Below are positions 42,843 through 52,951 of a stretch of DNA of 64,000 nt, piece after piece. The stretch comes from an uncultured Sphingomonadaceae bacterium (GTDB lineage Bacteria > Pseudomonadota > Alphaproteobacteria > Sphingomonadales > Sphingomonadaceae), in assembly GCA_947501695.1 (NCBI GenBank), contig CANMWO010000001.1, forward strand, positions 1,178,001-1,242,000. The letters are read 5' to 3'. The notes beneath the pieces are model-generated. The model was not told the origin of the DNA and made no database searches. It saw only the letters and a list, made by a program, of their open reading frames with translations. Each line of letters opens with the position of its first letter. The first letter of the stretch is position 1. Position numbers and translations under genes: made by a program.

Positions 42843-43619
42843 ATGCTCGTCGATAGTCACTGTCATCTCAACTATAAGGGTTTGGTCGAAGAGCAGGGCG
42901 ATGTCCTTGAACGTGCGCGTAAAAGCGGTGTAACGGCAATGCTAAACATCTCGACCCGCGAAAGCGAATGGCGTGATATTGTTGCGACCGCAGAACGCGA
43001 AAGCGATGTCTGGTCGAGCATAGGTATCCATCCCCACGAAGCAGATGCTCACCCCGACATTGATTTAGCGAAACTCGTCGAGGAGGCACAACACGCACGC
43101 GTGGTAGCCATCGGAGAAACCGGCCTCGACTATTATTATGATCATAGTGACCGTGATCGCCAGAGGCAGAGCTTTCGTACGCATATTCACGCTGCGCGAG
43201 AAACCGGTTTACCAATTATCGTACACACTCGTGATGCTGAAGATGATACGGCTTCGATCATGGCTGAAGAAATGGAGCAGGGCGCTTTTACTGGCGTTAT
43301 CCACTGCTTCACCGCTAGCGAAGACTTCGCCCATAAAGCGCTGAATTTGGGACTTTATATCTCCATCTCAGGTATCGTAACATTTAAAAATGCCAAGGAT
43401 CTGCAGTCTACCGCAGCGAAACTGCCAATAGATCGCCTATTGGTGGAAACCGACGCCCCATTTCTCGCGCCCGTTCCCCATCGCGGCAAAACCGGCGAGC
43501 CGGCCTTTGTAGCCGATACCGCGAAGTTTCTCGCCGAACTAAGGGGTGAGGATTATTCTGAGCTTTGCGAGACAACAGCTAAGAATTTCTACCGCTTGTT
43601 CAACAAGGCGCACCCCTAA
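42843..43619 (+). CDS. tatD: TatD-family metal-dependent hydrolase
   Basis: 258 residues. The metal-site motifs DSHCHLN (residues 4-10), GIHPHEAD, GETGLDYYY, HTRDAEDD, HCFTAS and VETDAPFLAP are all present. Members are 3'-5' DNA exonucleases or D-aminoacyl-tRNA deacylases. It lies between metG and the MBL-fold gene, a conserved order in alphaproteobacteria. Confidence 0.92.
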   Translation: MLVDSHCHLNYKGLVEEQGDVLERARKSGVTAMLNISTRESEWRDIVATAERESDVWSSIGIHPHEADAHPDIDLAKLVEEAQHARVVAIGETGLDYYYDHSDRDRQRQSFRTHIHAARETGLPIIVHTRDAEDDTASIMAEEMEQGAFTGVIHCFTASEDFAHKALNLGLYISISGIVTFKNAKDLQSTAAKLPIDRLLVETDAPFLAPVPHRGKTGEPAFVADTAKFLAELRGEDYSELCETTAKNFYRLFNKAHP

Positions 43620-43627
43620 ACTTGTCG

Positions 43628-44392
43628 ATGAAGCTCACCATTTTAGGTTGTGGTACATCCTCAGGTGTACCGCGGATCGGTAATGATTGGGGTGATTGCG
43701 ATCCCAATGAACCGAAAAACCGGCGGAGCAGGGTGTCTATCATCGTGGAAAGTCCCACAACCCGCATTCTTGTCGACACCTCGCCGGATTTGCGTAATCA
43801 ATTTTTGGCTTGTGAAATTGACGCTATCGACCATGTTATTTGGACTCACGATCATGCCGATCATTGTCATGGCATAGATGACTTACGTCAGGTTTTTCAG
43901 AAGAAGCGTGAACCCATTCCGGCATATGCCCGACCATTTGCTATAGAAAGTCTGAAACAACGCTTCGCCTATGCATTTAGCGGACATGAATATTATCCTT
44001 CCATCTGCGACGGCCGTGTACTGGAAAAGGAAACAAAAATTGGTGATATGGTCGTTAAAACCGTCGATATGCCTCACGGCGGCATAACGTCCGCCGGATT
44101 GCGGTTCGAGCATGGTGGAAAGTCTATTTCTTATGCCACCGACTTTGGTGAAGTAACTGATGAGATGCGAACGGTATTTAAGAATACCGATATATTTGTC
44201 GTGGATGCGTTGCGTGCAAAACCACACCCGACCCATGCCCATCTCAATATGACACTTGATTTCATTCAGTCGACAAAGCCAGGACTAAGCTTGCTCACGC
44301 ATATGGACAAGTCGATGGATTATGACCATCTTTGTTCCATATTACCAAAAGATATTCAGCCTGCTTATGATGGTTTTATGATAGAGACTTAG
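43628..44392 (+). CDS. MBL-fold metallohydrolase (PhnP-like)
   Basis: 254 residues from ATG 43628; a TTG six bases earlier is not needed. Opens with LTILGCGTSSGVPRIG, then the metal motif THDHADHCHG (HxHxDH), and later VVDALRAKPHPTHAHLNM and LTHMDKSMDY for the remaining ligands. This subgroup resembles PhnP-type phosphodiesterases acting on cyclic nucleotides or phosphate esters; the substrate here is unknown. Two bases separate it from the retropepsin-like gene. Confidence 0.88.
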   Translation: MKLTILGCGTSSGVPRIGNDWGDCDPNEPKNRRSRVSIIVESPTTRILVDTSPDLRNQFLACEIDAIDHVIWTHDHADHCHGIDDLRQVFQKKREPIPAYARPFAIESLKQRFAYAFSGHEYYPSICDGRVLEKETKIGDMVVKTVDMPHGGITSAGLRFEHGGKSISYATDFGEVTDEMRTVFKNTDIFVVDALRAKPHPTHAHLNMTLDFIQSTKPGLSLLTHMDKSMDYDHLCSILPKDIQPAYDGFMIET

Positions 44393-44394
44393 AA

Positions 44395-45015
44395 GTGACC
44401 GAAGATCAAAATATCAACCTTGTTTTTGCTATCGGCGCATTAGTGCTGGTGGCTAGCGCGCTGTTCTCGCGGCGCATCGGCTTAGGCGAGATAGTTCGAT
44501 CAGTGTTAAGCTGGGTTGCCATATTTGCGATATTCATCGTCATGTTTTCTTATCAGCATGAAATCGTCGGCGTCTGGAACAAGGTCACTGGAGAAGTAAC
44601 GGGAGCAAACGACCAACAAATCGTGGGCAACACATTGCAAATACGCCAGTCACCGGACGGACATTATTGGGCAGACGCAGAAGTAAATGGGATGCCGGTC
44701 CGGTTCTTGATCGATAGCGGAGCTACGACGACTGCAATGACATTGAAAACAGCACAAGCGGCAAATGTCGATATCAACGAAGGTGGTTTCCCAACATATT
44801 TGAATACGGCCAATGGAACCGTCGAAGCGCAACGTGGAACCATTCAATCCTTGCGTGTCGGGCCAATGGTTGCGTTGGAACTGCCGGTCGTGGTCGCAGA
44901 GGCATTTGGTGACTCAAACGTACTTGGGATGAATTTTCTTTCTGAAATGAAGAGTTGGCGGGTAGAACAGGGTGAAATGATCCTAGAACCGCCAGCACGA
45001 ACACAGCAGAAATAA
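44395..45015 (+). CDS. Retropepsin-like aspartic protease (clan AA, TIGR02281-like), membrane-anchored
   Basis: 206 residues with a GTG start at 44395, two bases after the MBL gene. Two N-terminal membrane segments (LVFAIGALVLVASALF, VAIFAIFIVMFSY) place the protease domain in the periplasm. The domain has FLIDSGATTTAMT with catalytic Asp107, and NVLGMNFLSEMKSW toward the end. A single catalytic Asp implies a dimer. It is a paralogue of the protein at 30677-31198, but in the housekeeping operon. Confidence 0.86.
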   Translation: MTEDQNINLVFAIGALVLVASALFSRRIGLGEIVRSVLSWVAIFAIFIVMFSYQHEIVGVWNKVTGEVTGANDQQIVGNTLQIRQSPDGHYWADAEVNGMPVRFLIDSGATTTAMTLKTAQAANVDINEGGFPTYLNTANGTVEAQRGTIQSLRVGPMVALELPVVVAEAFGDSNVLGMNFLSEMKSWRVEQGEMILEPPARTQQK

Positions 45016-45066
45016 TTTAACATAATATATATTATCAAACTATTTGATATAGAAACGGATAGCTCA

Positions 45067-45801
45067 TTGATTGCCCCCCTACTCGAAATCATGCGGCGTT
45101 TGCGCGATCCTAAGACTGGATGCGAATGGGATAGCGTACAAACCTTTGAAACCATCGCACCTTATACTATCGAAGAAGCTTATGAAGTTGCCGATGCAAT
45201 TCAGCGCAAAGATATGGACGCCTTGAAAGATGAACTGGGCGACCTTCTGCTACAGGTTGTTTTCCACAGCCAGATCGCATCTGATGAAGGCCATTTCTCA
45301 TTTGATGCTGTGGTAGGTGCGGTTTGCGAAAAAATGATCAGACGCCATCCGCATATTTTTAGTGAAGCCAAAGACACACCTGGCTGGGAACAGATAAAAG
45401 CTGAAGAGCGAGCGGAAACAGGAAATTCAAGTGCTTTGGACGGCGTGGCATTGGCCCTGCCCGCACTGTTACGCGCGCAAAAAATACAAAAACGTGCGGC
45501 ACGAGTTGGTTTTGATTGGCCCGATAAAGCACCGGTTAAAGCAAAACTGCTAGAAGAACTCGATGAAGTAGAGCAGGCTGAAAACAAAGACCATATCCAT
45601 GAAGAAATTGGCGACCTACTATTTTCGGCGGTTAATCTGGCGCGTCACTATGGAGTCGATGCCGAACAGGCACTTTCCGATGCTACAAGAAAATTCTCTT
45701 TACGATTCAATAAGGTAGAAGGTTCTGTGTCGGGAGAAATGCAAGAGATGTCTATCGATGAGTTGGAAGAAGCATGGCAAAGGGCTAAGGCCTCAACCTA
45801 A
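45067..45801 (+). CDS. mazG: MazG nucleoside triphosphate pyrophosphohydrolase
   Basis: 244 residues. Two MazG repeats: TIEEAYEVADA with DELGDLLLQVVFHSQIA, and later EEIGDLLFSAVNLARHYG; the EExxE acids bind metal. It hydrolyses non-standard NTPs and may affect (p)ppGpp control. The start is a TTG at 45067 with no better candidate and a weak ribosome site, so the N-terminus is not firm. It converges on hflX with a four-base overlap. Confidence 0.9.
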   Translation: MIAPLLEIMRRLRDPKTGCEWDSVQTFETIAPYTIEEAYEVADAIQRKDMDALKDELGDLLLQVVFHSQIASDEGHFSFDAVVGAVCEKMIRRHPHIFSEAKDTPGWEQIKAEERAETGNSSALDGVALALPALLRAQKIQKRAARVGFDWPDKAPVKAKLLEELDEVEQAENKDHIHEEIGDLLFSAVNLARHYGVDAEQALSDATRKFSLRFNKVEGSVSGEMQEMSIDELEEAWQRAKAST

Positions 45802-47093
45802 AGTGCGTGAAACCGCCCCCAATTCCGATTGGACATTTGGACATCTAATACCAAATCATCATTTGCTTGTTCTGATTCCAGAACCCGGCCATTTTCATGC
45901 AGCCACGCTAAGCGCTTCCCGTCAGATACCGACAGAGTGACGGTCTCAACGTTATGATTGCGTGACAGATTATCTGTCACCATTTCTATAAGAGCTTCGA
46001 TACCCTGCCCGGTAACTGCTGATATCAGGCAGATGTTGTCTGGAACATGCTCGGGTAATTTCATAGCATCGGGATCATCAGAGTTGATCAGATCGATCTT
46101 GTTCCAAGCTTCGATGATGGGTGCCCCCTCCCCGTCTTGCAGCTCGACTCCTAGTTCGAGCAATATTTGCTCTACGTCACCAGCCTGCCCGTCGCTCGAG
46201 TTATGAGAGATATCCCTTACATGGATAATCACATCCGCGGCCGTTACTTCTTCTAACGTTGCCCTAAAAGCAGCGACCAATTGCGTGGGTAGATCAGATA
46301 CGAAGCCCACCGTGTCAGACATTATTGCTTTATCGTAACCTGGCAGAGAAAATTGGCGCATTGTCGGATCAAGAGTTGCGAATAACAAATCCTCAGCGAA
46401 TACATCTGCTCCCGTTAAACGATTGAAAAGCGTTGATTTTCCAGCATTAGTATAGCCTACAAGGGCGATAACCGGCCATGGCGCTTTCTGACGGCGCGAC
46501 CGATGCAGCGTTCGGGTTTTACGCAAATGAGAGAGGTCCTTGCGCAATTTAGCCATACGATCACGAATCATGCGGCGATCGGATTCAATTTGTGTCTCGC
46601 CCGGACCACCCAAGAAGCCGAAGCCACCACGCTGCCGTTCCAAGTGAGTCCAGCTACGGACCAGGCGGCCGGCTTGATAGTCTAGATGAGCCAATTCAAC
46701 CTGCAGGCGCCCTTCGGCAGTCGCTGCTCTGGCGCCAAAAATCTCCAAAATAAGGCCGGTGCGATCGATGACCTTGACCTTTAATTCCTCTTCCAAATTA
46801 CGCTGCTGAATCGCACTTAAAGTGCCGTCAACGATCAATATATTGGCGTCTTCTTGAGCCAATATAGTTTTAATTTGCCCAACTTGGCCGGAACCAAATA
46901 ATGTTCCCGGCTTGGGTGCACGAACCGAGAAATATCGTGCTGACGTTGTCTCGATGCCAATCGCGAGAGCGAGACCAACGGCTTCTTCTAATCGATATTC
47001 CAATGCATCTTGATTCAATGCCCCTAAATCAGGGTGGACAACGACAGCTAGATCTTTGGTCCCATCCAGTTCGTTTTTTTCAAATGGTATCAA
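45798..47093 (-). CDS. hflX: HflX GTPase (TTG start)
   Basis: 431 residues. N-terminal HflX domain ([20 protein letters not shown]) followed by the GTPase core with [12 protein letters not shown] (G1), DTVGFV (G3) and NKIDL (G4). It splits stalled or dormant ribosomes in this family. The start is TTG at 47093, overlapping the hfq stop (47090-47093), so it is coupled to hfq as in many proteobacteria. Last gene of the ntr-hfq group. Confidence 0.93.
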   Translation of the reverse strand: MIPFEKNELDGTKDLAVVVHPDLGALNQDALEYRLEEAVGLALAIGIETTSARYFSVRAPKPGTLFGSGQVGQIKTILAQEDANILIVDGTLSAIQQRNLEEELKVKVIDRTGLILEIFGARAATAEGRLQVELAHLDYQAGRLVRSWTHLERQRGGFGFLGGPGETQIESDRRMIRDRMAKLRKDLSHLRKTRTLHRSRRQKAPWPVIALVGYTNAGKSTLFNRLTGADVFAEDLLFATLDPTMRQFSLPGYDKAIMSDTVGFVSDLPTQLVAAFRATLEEVTAADVIIHVRDISHNSSDGQAGDVEQILLELGVELQDGEGAPIIEAWNKIDLINSDDPDAMKLPEHVPDNICLISAVTGQGIEALIEMVTDNLSRNHNVETVTLSVSDGKRLAWLHENGRVLESEQANDDLVLDVQMSNRNWGRFHAL

Positions 47094-47581
47094 TGGGAAC
47101 CTTCATCTGTATTATAGTCGGCCAAATTGATAGCACCGCTAGGCTGAATAGTCGATATCGCATGCTTGTAAACGAGCTGGGCCAAGCCTTCTCGCTCCAG
47201 CAATACACAAAAAAGGTCGTACGCTGCTACCTCGCCCTGAAGCATCACGCCGTTGACTAGGAACATCGTAACGGGATCGCTACTATCCCGAACCGCTGTT
47301 AGAAAAACTTCCTGCAGCACGCCATTTTTAGTTTTGGCGCGCTCCATTAAATCAGCAAATGCCTGCATATCAAGGCTCTGAGATGGCATGATCGTAGAAA
47401 TGGCGTGCTTGTAGACCAACTGCGACTGGCCATCCCGGCGCAGCAAAACAGAGAAATTGTCGAACCATGTAACAATGCCCTGAAGCTTCACGCCTTTGAC
47501 TAGGAACATCGTTACAGGCATTTTTGATTTGCGGAGAGAGTTTAAGAAGAGGTCTTGCAAATTATTTGATTTATCGGTCAT
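47090..47581 (-). CDS. hfq: RNA chaperone Hfq with two tandem Sm domains
   Basis: 163 residues from ATG 47581; GGAG lies seven bases upstream, and a longer frame is not needed. Two complete Hfq cores are joined with an exact period of 81: YKHAIST at 57-63 and 138-144, LQG at 33-35 and 114-116. Domain 1 keeps the Q9-D10 start and a basic rim RKSK (17-20). Domain 2 has Q90-E91 and its rim has become RDSSD. Distal-face Phe26/Lys32 in domain 1 become Phe107/Met113 in domain 2. A trimer would give a six-domain ring. Ordinary Hfq is 70-100 residues with one core. Sphingomonads, as I recall, are known to carry such a doubled form. Overlaps hflX. Confidence 0.93.
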   Translation of the reverse strand: MTDKSNNLQDLFLNSLRKSKMPVTMFLVKGVKLQGIVTWFDNFSVLLRRDGQSQLVYKHAISTIMPSQSLDMQAFADLMERAKTKNGVLQEVFLTAVRDSSDPVTMFLVNGVMLQGEVAAYDLFCVLLEREGLAQLVYKHAISTIQPSGAINLADYNTDEGSH

Positions 47582-47714
47582 TTTTGACTCCGGTTTTTGG
47601 CGGCGTAAAGACCGCAGACAGGGTTTTAGTTTGCGGCCTACGATAAGTGGGGGAACCGCATAATCAACATATATGGATTTGATGTTGAAGCTACAACAGC
47701 AATCGGACAATCCG

Positions 47715-49097
47715 TTATTCTACACTCTGCTTCTTTTTGGCCGCAAGTCCCAGAATTTTAAGCTTCCTATGTAATGCAGACCGTTCCATCCCTATAAAGT
47801 TGGCCGTTTTTGATATATTTCCGGAAAATCGTCTGATCTGGACTTTGAGATATTCACGCTCGAAACTTTCACGCGCTTCCCGCAGCGGAGATCCCATCAA
47901 TGATGCAACTCCTTGATCCAAATCATCATCATTGCCCAATATCTCTGGCGGCAGCATCTCTATTTCGATTTTAGTGAAATTATCTTTCGGCGCCAATATG
48001 ATCGTCCGCTCAATAACATTACGCAATTGACGAACATTGCCAGGCCAATCACAAGCTTGCAGCGCCGCCATCGCTTCATTAGAGATTTCTGGTGAATTCA
48101 GCCGCTGATCGGCGGCGAAGCGAGCTGAATAATGCTCTACCAATGTAGGGATATCTTCCCGGCGCTGGTTAAGCGGTGGCAATTCGACAGGCACGACATT
48201 CAACCGGTAGAAAAGGTCTTCCCGAAAGCGTTTTTCCTGAATCTCTTCGTCAAGATTTCGAGAAGTTGCCGATACCACACGAACATCTACCTTTACCCGT
48301 TGCGTCCCGCCCAGACGAACGAAACTCTGCTCGGTTAACACTCGCAGAATCTTGCCTTGTGTGTCCAAAGGCATGTCAGCCACTTCATCAATGAACAACG
48401 TCCCGCCATGCGCTTCTTCCAGGAGTCCTATTTTTTCGACCGCACCATTTTTCTCTGTTCCGAACAATTCTTCTTCGACACTTTCGGGAGAAAGCCGGGC
48501 AGCGCTTATCGTAACAAATGGCGCGTTGGCGCGAGGGCTCCAATTGTGCATCAGGCGTCCGGCAACTTCCTTGCCAACACCTGCAGGCCCGGAAATGAGC
48601 AGGCGGCTGCCAGTGCCAGCAACTCGTTTCAAGGTCGCGCGCACAGCATTGACCGCAGCGCTATTGCCAGTGAGTTCATCAGCAAATCCGACCCGCGCTT
48701 TCAAAATCTCGTTCTCTCGGCGTAAACTCTCCGTCTCCGTGGCTCTCGCCACTAAATGCATCAGATGTTCGGCTTCAAAGGGTTTTTCGATGAAATCAAC
48801 AGCGCCTTGGGAAATCGCCGCAACTGCGGTATCTATATTACCATGCCCAGAAATCACTATGACTGGTAATTTGGCGTCAATTTTCTTGATTTCAGTCAAC
48901 AGCTCGAGCCCATCCAGACGCGACCCCCTCAACCAGACATCGAGCAATACGAGAGACGGTTTGCGTTCCTTAACCGCCGCCAGCGCTGAATCACTATCGC
49001 CAGCTACTCTAGTTTCGTAACCGTCATCCTCTAGAACACCGGATATTAACTCACGAATATCGGGTTCGTCATCAACAATTAGAATATCTAATGCCAT
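47715..49097 (-). CDS. ntrX: Response regulator NtrX without GAFTGA loop
   Basis: 460 residues. Receiver domain with phospho-acceptor Asp53, an AAA+ domain with Walker A GPAGVGKE (170-177) and Walker B GGTLFIDE (231-238), and a C-terminal Fis-type helix-turn-helix ([20 protein letters not shown]). Where sigma-54 activators have GAFTGA, this protein reads [15 protein letters not shown], so the sigma-54 contact is lost. NtrX proteins of other alphaproteobacteria are known to be unusual in this way. It probably controls promoters without sigma-54. It lies eleven bases after ntrY. Confidence 0.92.
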   Translation of the reverse strand: MALDILIVDDEPDIRELISGVLEDDGYETRVAGDSDSALAAVKERKPSLVLLDVWLRGSRLDGLELLTEIKKIDAKLPVIVISGHGNIDTAVAAISQGAVDFIEKPFEAEHLMHLVARATETESLRRENEILKARVGFADELTGNSAAVNAVRATLKRVAGTGSRLLISGPAGVGKEVAGRLMHNWSPRANAPFVTISAARLSPESVEEELFGTEKNGAVEKIGLLEEAHGGTLFIDEVADMPLDTQGKILRVLTEQSFVRLGGTQRVKVDVRVVSATSRNLDEEIQEKRFREDLFYRLNVVPVELPPLNQRREDIPTLVEHYSARFAADQRLNSPEISNEAMAALQACDWPGNVRQLRNVIERTIILAPKDNFTKIEIEMLPPEILGNDDDLDQGVASLMGSPLREARESFEREYLKVQIRRFSGNISKTANFIGMERSALHRKLKILGLAAKKKQSVE

Positions 49098-49108
49098 ATC
49101 TTCGACCT

Positions 49109-51445
49109 TTAAATTGGGGGTAACTTATCTGTTTGCGGACGTTTACTATCTTCGCTTTCGGCCGCTATACCGAAGCGCTGTTCAGGCTGATCTCTATTCG
49201 AGCTATCTTGTGAGAAGCTGTCCTGCAAACGCTCAAGTTTCTTAGGATTTAACTTTATTATTACGCGCGTACCGCCCCCCTCCTCTGGCGAACAGGAGTC
49301 GGTAAATGCGATCGTGCCAAAATGCTCTTCGACAATTTTTTTCACGATTGCCAATCCCAGACCGGTTCCCTTGTCCCGGGTGGTCATATAGGGTTCGACA
49401 ATGCGTTCCCGGTCAGCGGGAAGGCCAATCCCATTATCGTCTAGTTGAATTTCAATATCGTCTTCATGTCGAACGACAGCGATGTTTATCTCACCGTCCT
49501 CGAAAGCAAAGTCCGGACCGACTTCTGCTTTTTGTTCAACGGCTTCGATAGCATTTTTGACGATGTTCGTAAGCGCCTGCCCAAGCTGCCTACGATCGCA
49601 AACCAAAGATGTTAGCGGGTCATCCGCTTCAAATCGAAACTGGATTCTGGGATGAGCAACTTCTTGCAGGAACATTGCTTGTTTTACGATATCTATCAGA
49701 TTTTCTTCACGGAAAACCGGTTTAGGCATGCGCGCAAAAGACGAGAATTCATCTACAATATTCCGCAAATCTCCGACTTGCCGTACAATTGTGCCTGTTA
49801 GTTGAGAGAATATTGTCGCACCTTCGACAATATTCTTGCCAAAGCGTCGTTGTAACCGTTCAGCCGCAAGTTGAATGGGCGTAAGCGGGTTTTTAATTTC
49901 ATGAGCAATTCTGCGGGCCACATCCGACCAAGCAGCGCGGCGCTGATCCAGAAGTCTTTGCGTAATATCTTCAAAGGTAATCACATGGCCCGAAGATCCA
50001 CTAACGATTTTTACCTCTAACGTCCGAATTTCACTACCCGATGAAAACTGGATAATCGTGTTTTCCACGCCTTCGTCAATCAACGCAGTAAACTCCGGCG
50101 CGACGTCAGACATCTGCGATTCCAATAGATTCTCATTCTGCCTCGCAAGCAAAGCCTGCGCACGTGAATTAAAAAGACTAATACGCCCCGACTTATCCAG
50201 GCTGATAATACCCGCAGTCACTGATTCCAGGACGGTTTCGATAAAGGCTCGGCGACTACCCAGTTGTTCATTGGCTGTCAGCAATGCCGTTGTCTGAGTT
50301 TCCAGACGCTCGGTCATGCGATTAAACGCTCGGCCCAACGTCCCGATTTCATCCTTCGCTACGGGTGTTGGCACACGCGTCGCTAAGTCCCCTTCCGTTA
50401 CTCTCTTCGCAGCATGAACAAGGTCGCCAACTGGCCTTACCATGCGATCAGCAACCGCCAAAGCGATCCACAACGCTAACCCGACAATAAACAACGACAC
50501 CACAAACAGAGCGATATTAAACTGCAATTGAAGGCTTCGAGAACGGGTAAATAGATTGTCGTAGTCCTCCAGAACTGATTGTGCCCGCTCCCATTGACTA
50601 AGCGCCAGCATATCTGAATCGCGCGCAGCATAGAGGAACACACGTGACTCCAAATCCAGCGCCGTTACCGCTTCGATCTTATTCGCCTTTGCCGTAACCA
50701 CATAATTTTGACCTTCGAGCAACTGATTAAGCACATCCTCCGAAATTTTAGTGTTTTGATCTCCATCCTCAGGGTTCACAGCAGCGGCAGTTCGAGCGAC
50801 ATCGTCCTGACCATATTGGATGATCGCAGATTCATTTAACTTTCGGGTGAGAACTTGAAAGGAATAATTTTCTGCAAATTCAGGGTGATTAATACCCTTT
50901 TCAGATAGAAAGCTGCGCAAGTCGCTTGCCATCGTTATAGTTTCTTCTCCGACATCTTTGCGGTTCTGGTCATAATAGCCACGCGCAAGGCTATTAGCGT
51001 TTTCAAGCATCCCGCGAGCGCGGTCGGAAAACCAAAATTCAACGCCATATTGGAACAGCAAAGATGCAAAAATTACCACCAGCAGCATCGGGATGCTAGC
51101 CACCAGTGAAAATAGTGCGACAAGCCGCACATGCAGACGGCCACTGCTGCCTACCGCTGATTTTGCTGCCCTGCCCTTGGCCATGCGGCGTCCAAGCAAA
51201 ACCAGTAGAATAATTGCAGGGATGAGATTTGCTACGAGCAATGCCGCCGTCAACGGAGGAGATATAAAGTCGGTCCGGCCCGACTGAGAACTTAAAAGAG
51301 CATAGCTACCCGCTGCCATAGCGAGAAAGAGAAAAATAACCCCCCACTCTACCCTCTGCATCGCCTTATTGTCTTCAGAGAGAAGCGATAGCCTTCGCAG
51401 CCAAGCTGGTGATCGTTTTTTAAGAGAGGCCTGCGTAGCGTTCAT
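49109..51445 (-). CDS. ntrY: Sensor histidine kinase NtrY
   Basis: 778 residues from ATG 51445, with AAGGG just upstream. N-terminal membrane segments frame a periplasmic region, then HAMP (VADRMVRPVGDLVHAAKRVT), PAS (ALLTANEQLGSRRAFIETVL), the H-box AHEIKNPLTPIQLAAERLQR and the ATPase domain with DNGIGLP and GTGLGLAIVKK. It senses envelope or redox/nitrogen state and phosphorylates NtrX. An 83-base gap separates it from ntrC upstream. Confidence 0.93.
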   Translation of the reverse strand: MNATQASLKKRSPAWLRRLSLLSEDNKAMQRVEWGVIFLFLAMAAGSYALLSSQSGRTDFISPPLTAALLVANLIPAIILLVLLGRRMAKGRAAKSAVGSSGRLHVRLVALFSLVASIPMLLVVIFASLLFQYGVEFWFSDRARGMLENANSLARGYYDQNRKDVGEETITMASDLRSFLSEKGINHPEFAENYSFQVLTRKLNESAIIQYGQDDVARTAAAVNPEDGDQNTKISEDVLNQLLEGQNYVVTAKANKIEAVTALDLESRVFLYAARDSDMLALSQWERAQSVLEDYDNLFTRSRSLQLQFNIALFVVSLFIVGLALWIALAVADRMVRPVGDLVHAAKRVTEGDLATRVPTPVAKDEIGTLGRAFNRMTERLETQTTALLTANEQLGSRRAFIETVLESVTAGIISLDKSGRISLFNSRAQALLARQNENLLESQMSDVAPEFTALIDEGVENTIIQFSSGSEIRTLEVKIVSGSSGHVITFEDITQRLLDQRRAAWSDVARRIAHEIKNPLTPIQLAAERLQRRFGKNIVEGATIFSQLTGTIVRQVGDLRNIVDEFSSFARMPKPVFREENLIDIVKQAMFLQEVAHPRIQFRFEADDPLTSLVCDRRQLGQALTNIVKNAIEAVEQKAEVGPDFAFEDGEINIAVVRHEDDIEIQLDDNGIGLPADRERIVEPYMTTRDKGTGLGLAIVKKIVEEHFGTIAFTDSCSPEEGGGTRVIIKLNPKKLERLQDSFSQDSSNRDQPEQRFGIAAESEDSKRPQTDKLPPI

Positions 51446-51528
51446 TGTGCCCTTGATACAACAGATTCGTTGTAAAAACACCACTAATGACGCAAAAATG
51501 TCACGCTTTAGCGTATGGAAGAGTCAGC

Positions 51529-52947
51529 TTATCGCGATCCAGCTGGATCGATATCATATTCGGTCAGCTTTTTCCGTAATGTATTACGATTGATGCCGAG
51601 CATATTAGCCGCTTTGATTTGATTGCCATTTGCTTTGCGTAAAACCTCTTCAAGCATGGGGCGTTCGAATTTTTCTAAGGCTCTAACATACAAAGAACTT
51701 CCTTGCGCTTTATCGAGTATCAAATTCCCGACAATTGACTTCACACGATCAGAAAAACCGGATTCTGAGCTCTGGTCTTGTTCGTCGCCCTGCTCAGACT
51801 GCAACATCTGCCGTATAGCGGATTCAGACAATTCTTCTTCCCTGGCGGTAACGACAAGTCGGTAGATCAGATTTTTCAATTCTCTGACATTCCCTCGCCA
51901 ACCATGGCGGGAGAGCAATTCCATACCGTCTTTTGTCAGAGCTTTCATTGGCAAGCCCTCGGAAACTGCAAGATTGAGGAAATGGTTGGCCAGTGCGGGA
52001 ACGTCGCTGGCTCGATCCCTCAGCGGCGGCAATTCTATAGGAACGACATTGATCCGGTAATAAAGGTCTTCCCGGAATTTACCCTCTTCAATCAGGTTCA
52101 CGAAATCCTGATTGGTCGCTGCAATAATCCGGACATCAAGCTTGATCAGCCCTTTACCACCCACCCGATTAATCTCGCCAGATTGCAGGGCACGTAGCAA
52201 TCTGGTTTGGGCATGCATTGGCATATCGCCAATTTCATCCAAGAAAAGCGTTCCACCCTGTGCTTGTTCAAACTTACCAGCAGCGCTGTTCACGGCGCCA
52301 GTAAACGCGCCTTTTTCATGACCGAACAACTCGGCCTCGATTAAATCGGTAGGAATAGCGGCCATATTAACAGCTATAAATGGCCCCGTTTTTCGATGCC
52401 CCAAAGTATGAATAGCCTCAGCAACCAATTCTTTGCCGGTTCCAGACTCACCCAAGATGAGTACGGAAAGATCGTTGCGCAAAAGTCTAGCAATCATTCG
52501 GTAAACCTCTTGCATTGCTGGACTGCGTCCAACCAATGGAAGATTGTCTTCTTCTAGGTTTTCTGTCGACAATCCAGCGCTGCGGGGCTTCATCGCCTGT
52601 TGCACAACTTCAACCAATTCATCGAGATCAAAAGGTTTGGGAAAATATTCAAACGCACCTGTTTCAGATGCACGGACTGCCGTGTTCAGCGTATTTTGCG
52701 CGGAAATAACAATGATCGGTAATTCGGGGTCTCGCACCTTCACAGCATCCAGCGTCGCGATCCCGTCTTCTTCACCCAAACCGACGTCCGTAATTAACAA
52801 GTCATATTTACCGCTAGCCAGAAGTGCATCACGATCCCCAACGGATTTGCAGCTATCTACCGCCATGCCCTCCGCTTTTAAAGCAGTCGAAATAATATGA
52901 CTGACCGATGGATCGTCTTCGACCAACAAAACGGTTTGCTTATCCAT
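51529..52947 (-). CDS. ntrC: Nitrogen regulator NtrC (sigma-54 activator)
   Basis: 472 residues. Receiver with phospho-acceptor Asp54, Walker A GESGTGKE (166-173), intact GAFTGA at 213-218, Walker B GGTLFLDEIGDM, and the C-terminal Fis helix-turn-helix (GNQIKAANMLGINRNTLRKK). It activates sigma-54 promoters under nitrogen limitation after phosphorylation by NtrB, whose gene ends four bases upstream. The contrast with NtrX, which lacks GAFTGA, is clear within one operon. Confidence 0.95.
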   Translation of the reverse strand: MDKQTVLLVEDDPSVSHIISTALKAEGMAVDSCKSVGDRDALLASGKYDLLITDVGLGEEDGIATLDAVKVRDPELPIIVISAQNTLNTAVRASETGAFEYFPKPFDLDELVEVVQQAMKPRSAGLSTENLEEDNLPLVGRSPAMQEVYRMIARLLRNDLSVLILGESGTGKELVAEAIHTLGHRKTGPFIAVNMAAIPTDLIEAELFGHEKGAFTGAVNSAAGKFEQAQGGTLFLDEIGDMPMHAQTRLLRALQSGEINRVGGKGLIKLDVRIIAATNQDFVNLIEEGKFREDLYYRINVVPIELPPLRDRASDVPALANHFLNLAVSEGLPMKALTKDGMELLSRHGWRGNVRELKNLIYRLVVTAREEELSESAIRQMLQSEQGDEQDQSSESGFSDRVKSIVGNLILDKAQGSSLYVRALEKFERPMLEEVLRKANGNQIKAANMLGINRNTLRKKLTEYDIDPAGSR

Positions 52948-52951
52948 CGAA

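Noticed and set aside
48352-49020. 222-residue frame on the plus strand opposite ntrX
   Set aside because: Ser/Ala/Arg-rich antisense shadow of a clear response regulator.
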